From an uncultured Prevotellaceae bacterium (GTDB lineage: Bacteria; Bacteroidota; Bacteroidia; Bacteroidales; Bacteroidaceae): a stretch of DNA of 5,237 bases. The stretch is from NCBI GenBank assembly GCA_947306845.1, contig CAMZHP010000246.1, forward strand, positions 1-5,237, written 5' to 3'. Below are positions 1 to 5,237 of the stretch, piece after piece (position 1 is the stretch's first letter; each line of letters begins with the position of its first letter). A model generated the notes under the pieces. The model was not told the DNA's origin, ran no database searches, and worked only from the letters and a program-made list of their open reading frames with translations. Position numbers and translations under genes: made by a program.

Positions 1-2
1 AC

Positions 3-869
3 GAGGTCATGATCTCGACGGTCCGTGGTAATGACAGATCTTTCAAGAGCAACACGATTAAACCTAATGGCACTATCGAGAACAATCCTGACACATGGCT
101 TGACTACACAGATGCTTCCAATGCCAAGATCAAGTTCCCCGCAGCAGGCGTATGGACCATCTCTGTTGACGTTGCTGGCAAGCAGATCAACTTTGTGAAA
201 CTCGAAGGTGAGGAAGATCATGCTCCTCTTGAGATCGTTCCTAACCCGACAGAGATTGTCATCAATGCTCTTGAGAGAGACTATAAGCCAGCAAAGGATG
301 ACGGTACCCCACAAGACGGAGAGGAAGGTATTGGTACAGGTCAGGCATGGGACAACCAGTTCTGGATTGTTGCCAACCGTACCCTTGACGCAGGTGAAGT
401 AACTGTCGTCCAATTCAAGTACAAGAGCGCTATCCCTGCAAAGGTTACCACACAGAGCCACGCTGCTCCGGGTGCTTACCTCCATTGGGCTGCCATTGGT
501 GATGTTAACTTCACAGAGGAATGGCAGGACTTCGAGACTACATTCACTGTAGCATCAGAGGCTAACGGCATGCAGTCCATCGCATTCAACTTGTCAGAAA
601 TCAAGGATGCCAACAAGTATGAGATCAAGGACGTGGTTTGGAAACTTGAAGATGGCACAGAATCTCTGATCAACATGACAGGTTCAGAGAACTTCTACGT
701 GAAGGTGCTTGGTGAAGATCCTCATGTATTCGTTGACGAAGCAGGCATCAAGGGTGTTGTCAACAGCAACAATGTTTCTTCCGCTACTTATAACCTCGCT
801 GGCCAGCGTGTCTCCAAGGATTACAAGGGCATCGTGATCAACAATGGCAAAAAGACTATTGTTAAGTAA
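3..869 (+). CDS. Secreted multi-module carbohydrate-binding-like protein, 3' part only
   Basis: The frame is open to the left edge (GAG GTC precede the first ATG at 9), so the true start lies outside the window and the ATG at 9 should not be taken as the start. Residues here count from that ATG. Residues about 1-70 look like the end of a beta-sandwich domain closing in a strand pair (WTISVD, INFVKLEGE), as in SusE/SusF-like outer-membrane glycan-binding proteins. Residues about 85-215 resemble a CBM4/9-like galactose-binding-type module, with the landmarks WDNQFWI, TQSH, PGAYLHW, FTEEWQ, MQSIAFNLSE and KDVVW. The last 32 residues (YNLAGQRVS, KGIVI, NGKKTIVK) match the C-terminal tail common on secreted Prevotella/Bacteroides proteins, resembling a type IX secretion (type A) sorting domain. 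There are no cysteines. The role is probably glycan or cell-surface binding, but the ligand cannot be told from sequence. A strong terminator follows, so it is transcribed separately from the next gene. The secreted modular nature is fairly secure; the binding role is inference. Confidence 0.8.
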   Translation, partial: EVMISTVRGNDRSFKSNTIKPNGTIENNPDTWLDYTDASNAKIKFPAAGVWTISVDVAGKQINFVKLEGEEDHAPLEIVPNPTEIVINALERDYKPAKDDGTPQDGEEGIGTGQAWDNQFWIVANRTLDAGEVTVVQFKYKSAIPAKVTTQSHAAPGAYLHWAAIGDVNFTEEWQDFETTFTVASEANGMQSIAFNLSEIKDANKYEIKDVVWKLEDGTESLINMTGSENFYVKVLGEDPHVFVDEAGIKGVVNSNNVSSATYNLAGQRVSKDYKGIVINNGKKTIVK

Positions 870-879
870 GAAAAACTGA

Positions 880-897
880 ACTCTCTTCATTGAGAGT
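880..897 (+). other. Small hairpin just after the gene 1 stop
   Basis: ACTCTC at 880-885 pairs perfectly with GAGAGT at 892-897 across a 6-base loop, 10 bases after the stop codon. No T-run follows directly, so it is not a terminator by itself. It may protect the mRNA 3' end or act with the larger hairpin at 908. A 6-bp stem can also occur by chance. Confidence 0.3.
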
Positions 898-907
898 GTA
901 TCATTTT

Positions 908-956
908 ATCGTGCGTCACATTCCAACCTTTTCGGAATCGTGACGCATGATTTTTT
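908..956 (+). terminator. Rho-independent terminator of gene 1
   Basis: The outer stem pairs 908-919 with 940-951: 12 pairs, including one G-T wobble (911/948). It continues inward with 5 more pairs (920-924 with 934-938) after a single bulged C at 939. The loop is 9 bases (925-933). Six T residues at 951-956 follow, the first of which closes the stem. The T-run lies on the 3' side only, and the 5' flank has no matching A-run, so the terminator acts on + strand transcripts. It isolates gene 1 from the membrane-protein operon. Confidence 0.9.
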
Positions 957-986
957 AACTCATATTAAACTTTGTGCCTCTGTATC

Positions 987-1016
987 TCTGTGTTTATCAA
1001 TTTTTTTGTATTTTTG
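987..1016 (+). promoter_or_regulatory. Bacteroidota-type promoter for the 1057-5237 operon
   Basis: TATTTTTG at 1009-1016 matches the Bacteroides/Prevotella -7 consensus TAnnTTTG exactly. The -33 box (consensus TTTG) is weak: TCTG at 987-990 is the best candidate, 18 bases upstream, slightly shorter than the usual spacing. Transcription would start near 1022 and leave a leader of about 35 bases before the ATG at 1057. The position just after a terminator and before a closely spaced gene set fits a promoter. The T-rich context makes a chance match possible. Confidence 0.55.
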
Positions 1017-1056
1017 CATGTTCTATCAGTGAATTCAAATATTTGCTTCAGCAGTT

Positions 1057-2997
1057 ATGAAAAAACGATCATTCATTGCAGTGTGGCTTCTGGCACTGGT
1101 CGCCATTGCCTGTGCTTTGCTGGTGTATGAGAATGACCTGCTCTGGAAAGTGCAGGAAATGAATCTGTTCCTCAACACCTCGCTGTATTTCAAACAGCAG
1201 ATGGTGGTATCCGGAGGGTTGCTTACCTATATCGGTACGTTTTTCACACAGTTCCTCTATCATCCCGTGGTGGGTGTGCTCCTGCTCTGTGCGTGGTGGC
1301 TGCTGTTGATGGCATTGGCCAAGCGCGCCTTCCAGGTGCCTGACAAGTGGGCGGTGCTGATGCTGATACCCGTTGCGCTCCTGTTGCTGACCATTGTCGA
1401 CATGGGCTATTGGGTATATATGCTCAAGTTGCGTGGGCATTTCTTCGTTTCCACCATCGGATGCACGGCGGTGGTGGCTTTGCTGTGGTGCTTCCGCAGT
1501 CTGCCTGCCCGTTGGGCTTTGCGCACTGTGTTCCTGGTGGTTGTAGCCGTGGCAGGATATCCCCTGATGGGCATCTATGGGTTGGCTGCGGTGCTGTTGA
1601 TGGCAATTTGGTCCTGGCGTCTCTGTCCGAAGGGCACAGCCATGATCAACAGTTTGGTGGCGGTGGTCAGCGTGGTGGCAGTTCCCTTGCTGTGTTACCG
1701 CTATGTCTATTATGAGACCAACCTCACCAACATCTATTTCACGGAACTTCCGCTCTATTATATCAGGGAAGATCATCATCAGTATTATATTCCTTATTAT
1801 TTGCTGTTGCTGTTTTTTGTCGTCATGGCATGCATCCCATGGTCGCGGATGAAGGCTGCCGACACCGACATGCAAAAGACTGCGGAGATCAGCAATCCCC
1901 AGCCTTTGAGCAGGGAAAAACGGAAGCAGCAGAAAAAGAACAAACATGGCAAAGCCGAAAGGAAGCCTCTCGCCGACAGAAAATGGTATCGCTGGGCAAC
2001 GGCTTATGGATGGACCATCTGCATTCTGGCGTTGCTGGTTGTTGGCGTGGTGCTTTTCTGGTATAAGGATTCCAATTTCCATCGTGAACTGAGCATGCAG
2101 CATTGTATCGAACGTCTCGATTGGGAGGGAGTGGTCAAGGAGGCTGCCGCCCAAGAGGATGAGCCAACACGTGCCATCGTGATGATGAAAAACCTCGCCC
2201 TGTTCCGCCTGGGACGGCAGAGCACAGAGATGTATAATTACAAAAACGGTTCCAAAGTCAGCAATGCACCCTTTGGCGTGCGTATGATGCAGGTCATCGG
2301 CATGATGATATATTATCAATACGGCAAGTTGAACGACTGCACGAGGTTGACGACGGAGATGGGTGTGGAATATGAATGGCGTACGGAGTATTTCAAGAAT
2401 CTCGCCCGTTGCGCCATCCTTGACGGTGACAAACCTTTGGCAAAGAAATACATCAACATCCTGAAGAAGACCACCTTCTACCGTGACTGGGCGGCATGGG
2501 CTGAGAATCTGCTCAACCATCCTGACCAGATAGCCAAAGATTCTGAAATGGGTCCCATCACCCACATGCTCCACTATGCCAACATACTGGGTTCCGACAA
2601 TGGATTTGTAGAGGAATACCTGATGAAGCACCTCGCACAAAGCGTCTATACGGATGATCCTGTCTTTCAGGAGCAGTGCCTCCTGGCAGCCATGTGGCAG
2701 AAAGTACCAGAACTTTTCTGGTATCAGTTCACTACTTATGCCCGTCTGCATCCCGATAGCAAACCGCCTCTGTATTATCAACAGGCCGCCTATACGTTTG
2801 CCACCGAGGAACGCAACCCCAACATCGACAAGATGCCTTTCGATCAGGTGGTGGTAGATGGCTATGACCGGTTCGCACGCATGCTTTCCCAATATGACGG
2901 AAGGGATATAAGAGAGGCGAGGGAGGCGTTGTATCCTATCTATGGCAACACCTATTTCTATGATTATTATCTGATGTCAGACTTACCACAATATTAG
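1057..2997 (+). CDS. Polytopic inner-membrane protein, DUF6057-like, with helical C-terminal domain
   Basis: This 646-residue protein has two halves. The N-terminal half is very hydrophobic, with about 9-10 likely membrane segments near 6-24, 51-68, 71-89, 97-117, 129-147, 155-172, 173-189, 197-216, 243-262 and 314-336. Between the last two lies a lysine/arginine-rich loop (263-313, with KRKQQKKNKHGK at 288-299) that should be cytoplasmic by the positive-inside rule. That places the C-terminal half (337-646) in the periplasm. The C-terminal half is soluble, rich in aromatic residues and apparently all-helical, with TPR-like helix pairs (for example RLDWEGVVKEAA at 353-364 and ARCAILDGDKPLAKKYINIL at 450-469). 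The layout and the motif DWEGVV remind me of the Bacteroidota family DUF6057, whose function is unknown. No catalytic motif was seen. The ATG at 1057 starts a normal KKR plus hydrophobic N-terminus; no Shine-Dalgarno site precedes it, which is usual in this phylum. The stop is 4 bases before the next ATG, implying co-transcription. Confidence 0.85.
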   Translation: MKKRSFIAVWLLALVAIACALLVYENDLLWKVQEMNLFLNTSLYFKQQMVVSGGLLTYIGTFFTQFLYHPVVGVLLLCAWWLLLMALAKRAFQVPDKWAVLMLIPVALLLLTIVDMGYWVYMLKLRGHFFVSTIGCTAVVALLWCFRSLPARWALRTVFLVVVAVAGYPLMGIYGLAAVLLMAIWSWRLCPKGTAMINSLVAVVSVVAVPLLCYRYVYYETNLTNIYFTELPLYYIREDHHQYYIPYYLLLLFFVVMACIPWSRMKAADTDMQKTAEISNPQPLSREKRKQQKKNKHGKAERKPLADRKWYRWATAYGWTICILALLVVGVVLFWYKDSNFHRELSMQHCIERLDWEGVVKEAAAQEDEPTRAIVMMKNLALFRLGRQSTEMYNYKNGSKVSNAPFGVRMMQVIGMMIYYQYGKLNDCTRLTTEMGVEYEWRTEYFKNLARCAILDGDKPLAKKYINILKKTTFYRDWAAWAENLLNHPDQIAKDSEMGPITHMLHYANILGSDNGFVEEYLMKHLAQSVYTDDPVFQEQCLLAAMWQKVPELFWYQFTTYARLHPDSKPPLYYQQAAYTFATEERNPNIDKMPFDQVVVDGYDRFARMLSQYDGRDIREAREALYPIYGNTYFYDYYLMSDLPQY

Positions 2998-3001
2998 AGT
3001 G

Positions 3002-4510
3002 ATGAAAACAATGAGATTTTGGATGGCCGCTCTGGGCATTGTCTCGCTGATGGCGTGTGGGAAGGTGTCCATACCTACCGAATACACCCAGTCGTCAGCA
3101 TTTCCGGCCATATATCCCGACTATGTGAATGTGACCATACCGGTGAATATCGCGCCACTGACATTCGAGGCCGACCAACCTGCTGATGATATGGTGGCGA
3201 GCTATACCGTGGGCGACCAAGTGATTGTATGCGGCGGACAGATGCAGCCTGAGTTGGATGAATGGCAGGAGATGACCGCCAAGGCGAAGGGTGGAGCCAT
3301 CACCGTAGATGTGTATTTGAGCAAAGATGGCAAATGGACCCATTACAAACCCTTCAACCTGTATGTGTCGCCCGATTCCATCGACCCTTATATCAGTTAC
3401 CGACTGATCTCACCTTCTTTCATCGCGTATGAGACACTGACTATCAACCAGCGCTGTCTTGAGAATTATGATGAGAGCGTCATCTACGACAACTTCCTTT
3501 GTGGTTATGAGAAAGACGGACAGTGCATCAACTGCCACCATTACCAGAACTACAATCCCCAGCGCATGCAGTTCCACGCACGCCAGTTCCGTGGCGGCAC
3601 CCTGGTGGCTTACGATGGCAAGATGAAAAAGGTGAACATGAAGAACGACTCCATTCTTTCTGCCGGTGTCTATCCTGCTTGGCATCCATGGCTCAACCTG
3701 ATTGTATATGCCACAGACAAGACCCATCAGAAATTCCATACCGTAGATTCCAATAAAGTGGAGGTATATGATATGGCGAGTGACATCATCGCCTACGATG
3801 TGGAGAATAATCTGGTGACGAATCTGGAGAATGACACGACCGAGTTTGAGGTGTTCCCCTGTTGGGCTCCTGACGGCAAGACCCTCTATTATAGCAGCGG
3901 TCATTACATAAATCCCGATTCGGTGGCATCCGATAAGAAGGGTGAGATCTCGAAATATAGAACACTCAAATACAATCTCTATAAGAAAAGTTTTGACCCT
4001 CAGACCATGGCCTTCGGTCCGCGGGAACTGGTCTTCGACGCTGCTGCTGTCGGACAGAGTGCCGTCTTGCCACGTATCTCTCCCGACGGACAATACCTGC
4101 TTTTCTCCAGTGCACAGTTTGGCTATTTCCATATCTGGCATCATGATGCCGATTTGTGGATGATGGACCTGAAGAGTGGGGAGGTGCGTAAGGTGGATGA
4201 GTGGAACTCACCCGACACGGAGAGTTATCATTCATGGTCGAGCAACGGCCGTTGGGTCATCTTCAGCAGCCGGCGCGACGATGGGTCGTTCACCCGGCCA
4301 TTCATCGCCCATTTCGATGCCAACGGGCATGGCAGCAAACCTTTTGAGTTGCCCAGTGCCGACCCCGACTATCACAGGCAGTTCATGCGCAGTTACAACA
4401 TCCCGGAGTTCATGCTCGGACCTGTCACCATCCGCCCGCAGCAATTTGCCGACGTGCTCAAAGGAGATGCCGTAGATGTGAAATATGTTGGACGGCTGGG
4501 AAGCAAATGA
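3002..4510 (+). CDS. TolB/PD40-type beta-propeller lipoprotein with a CxxCH haem-binding motif
   Basis: The ATG at 3002 gives 502 residues; an in-frame GTG directly before it (2999) would add one residue, but ATG is preferred. A signal peptide (K2, R5, then hydrophobic 6-18) ends in the lipobox LMAC with Cys19, so the protein should be lipidated. Residues after Cys19 (GKVS) lack the acidic surface-export signal of Bacteroidota lipoproteins, which suggests it faces the periplasm. Residues about 39-140 form a beta-rich N-terminal region (VTIPVNIAPLTF). CINCHH at 175-180 is a classic CxxCH site for covalent haem c, followed by QFHARQFRGGT at 190-200; Met189, His192 or another residue might supply the second axial ligand. 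From about 223 on there are propeller repeats of PD40/WD40-like type (PAWHPWLNLIVY, CWAPDGKTLYYSS, ISPDGQYLLFSS, WSSNGRWVIFSS), then TRPFI and SYNIPEFM. It is likely a structural or sensing envelope protein, possibly redox-active. Haem attachment is inferred from the motif only. Confidence 0.87.
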   Translation: MKTMRFWMAALGIVSLMACGKVSIPTEYTQSSAFPAIYPDYVNVTIPVNIAPLTFEADQPADDMVASYTVGDQVIVCGGQMQPELDEWQEMTAKAKGGAITVDVYLSKDGKWTHYKPFNLYVSPDSIDPYISYRLISPSFIAYETLTINQRCLENYDESVIYDNFLCGYEKDGQCINCHHYQNYNPQRMQFHARQFRGGTLVAYDGKMKKVNMKNDSILSAGVYPAWHPWLNLIVYATDKTHQKFHTVDSNKVEVYDMASDIIAYDVENNLVTNLENDTTEFEVFPCWAPDGKTLYYSSGHYINPDSVASDKKGEISKYRTLKYNLYKKSFDPQTMAFGPRELVFDAAAVGQSAVLPRISPDGQYLLFSSAQFGYFHIWHHDADLWMMDLKSGEVRKVDEWNSPDTESYHSWSSNGRWVIFSSRRDDGSFTRPFIAHFDANGHGSKPFELPSADPDYHRQFMRSYNIPEFMLGPVTIRPQQFADVLKGDAVDVKYVGRLGSK

Positions 4511-4535
4511 AATATATCAATTAAAGCAGAGTAAT

Positions 4536-5237
4536 ATGAAAACTTCTTTTCTGAAACTATTCGTCCTGGCAGCATTTTTCGCTTATGGAAGCATGGCGGA
4601 TGCACAGCTGCCTAATGAGAAATTCGGCAAGCCTTCAAACCTGGAATGGGATTTCGCAGGATGGGGAGATGCCATTGATGCTGACGCCATCATCCTATGC
4701 AAGACGATGAAAGTGTCGTATCAGCTCTCTGAACAGGTGTTCAACTACAATGTGACAGATGGTGCCATCAGCACTGACAATATTACTGATTTTGGCAAGA
4801 ACCAGATAGACGACAGTAATATCCTGGTTAATTATGAAGTCAGACTCCGCACGAAGATCCTGAAACCAGAGGGTGCCAAGCACGCCAATATCGACATCAC
4901 CTATTATGATGCCGCTAAAGAGCAGAAAGTCATCTTTGATGAGTTCTCGGATCTAAAAGTGACAGTTTTCACAAAAAACGAGAAAGGAAAGGTGGAGAAA
5001 AAGAAAATCAACACCTCCTCTTTTGTCAAGGAGCGTCTTAACGACAACTACATGGTGATGCACGTGGTAGTACCTGATGTCCAACCGGGCAGCATCATTG
5101 AATACCAATACAACATCACCAGTCCCCGACCTGCATTCATTTATGACTGGGTATTCCAGGAGTCCATCCCTACAGTGCGCTCCAAATGCGACATAGAGAT
5201 TCCCGCTTTCTTGCAGTTCAAGATGAATGCCCCAATC
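4536..5237 (+). CDS. Exported DUF3857-domain protein, 5' part only
   Basis: An open frame of 234 codons runs from the ATG at 4536 to the window edge without a stop, so the C-terminus is missing. Residues 1-23 are a signal peptide (K2, K7, hydrophobic 8-17) with an ADA|Q cleavage site after Ala23; Cys is absent there, so it is not a lipoprotein. Residues about 37-80 (WDFAGWGDAIDADAIILC) match the region that leads into DUF3857. The domain itself spans about 95 to the end, with the hallmark PDVQPGSIIEYQY at 180-192, then SPRP, DWVFQESIP at 204-212 and EIPAFLQF at 221-228. In Bacteroidota such proteins usually continue into a transglutaminase-like domain and a C-terminal beta domain, giving roughly 600-700 residues; that part is not visible here. 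It lies 25 bases after the preceding stop, with a weak purine-rich stretch (4524-4531) before the ATG, and probably belongs to the same operon. The family call is fairly firm; the function is unknown. Confidence 0.85.
   Translation, partial: MKTSFLKLFVLAAFFAYGSMADAQLPNEKFGKPSNLEWDFAGWGDAIDADAIILCKTMKVSYQLSEQVFNYNVTDGAISTDNITDFGKNQIDDSNILVNYEVRLRTKILKPEGAKHANIDITYYDAAKEQKVIFDEFSDLKVTVFTKNEKGKVEKKKINTSSFVKERLNDNYMVMHVVVPDVQPGSIIEYQYNITSPRPAFIYDWVFQESIPTVRSKCDIEIPAFLQFKMNAPI

Noticed and set aside
9..11. ATG at 9 as the start of gene 1
   Set aside because: The frame is open upstream to the window edge, no signal peptide follows, and the sequence begins inside a beta domain, so this is an internal methionine.
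908..956. Bidirectional terminator
   Set aside because: No A-run precedes the stem on the + strand, so there is no U-tract for minus-strand transcripts, and no minus-strand gene ends here.
1069..2892. A 607-codon open frame on the minus strand, opposite the membrane protein gene
   Set aside because: It lies wholly opposite a convincing gene with membrane segments and operon context. Its translation is rich in His, Gln and Arg with no domain or signal, as expected from the codon bias of the + strand gene leaving few antisense stops.
2999..3001. GTG start for the lipoprotein gene
   Set aside because: An ATG follows immediately and gives a normal signal peptide; GTG starts are less common and add only one residue.
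3410..4144. A 244-codon minus-strand open frame opposite the propeller lipoprotein gene
   Set aside because: It is a shadow of a well-supported gene with recognisable lipobox, CxxCH and PD40 motifs. The antisense product shows no family features and no promoter or start context.

Overview
The window reads as a piece of a Bacteroidota chromosome, most likely Prevotella or a close gut or oral relative. Four things support this: a Prevotella/Bacteroides-style C-terminal tail on the first gene, a perfect TAnnTTTG (-7) promoter box, the general lack of strong Shine-Dalgarno sites, and three envelope proteins of types I associate mainly with this phylum. All four genes are on the + strand. Family names come from recognising motifs by eye, because no search could be run.

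Layout: (1) 3-869 is the 3' part of a secreted multi-module protein. It has the end of a beta-sandwich domain, a CBM4/9-like galactose-binding-type module and a sorting-type tail. (2) 870-1056 is a short intergenic region with a strong intrinsic terminator (908-956) and a Bacteroidota-type promoter (about 987-1016). It separates gene 1 from the genes that follow. (3) 1057-2997 encodes a polytopic inner-membrane protein (DUF6057-like) with a helical C-terminal domain that is probably periplasmic. (4) 3002-4510 encodes a lipoprotein with a TolB/PD40-type beta-propeller and one CxxCH haem-c motif. (5) 4536-5237 is the 5' part of a secreted DUF3857-type protein that continues past the window.

Genes 2 to 4 are separated by only 4 and 25 bases and have one visible promoter, so they are probably one operon. 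Together they would give a membrane-embedded protein, a membrane-anchored propeller with a possible covalent haem, and an exported DUF3857/transglutaminase-type protein, all acting at the cell envelope. The shared function is unknown. The combination, especially the haem motif inside a propeller lipoprotein, is the part most worth following up. No RNA genes, mobile elements, CRISPR arrays or long repeats were seen.
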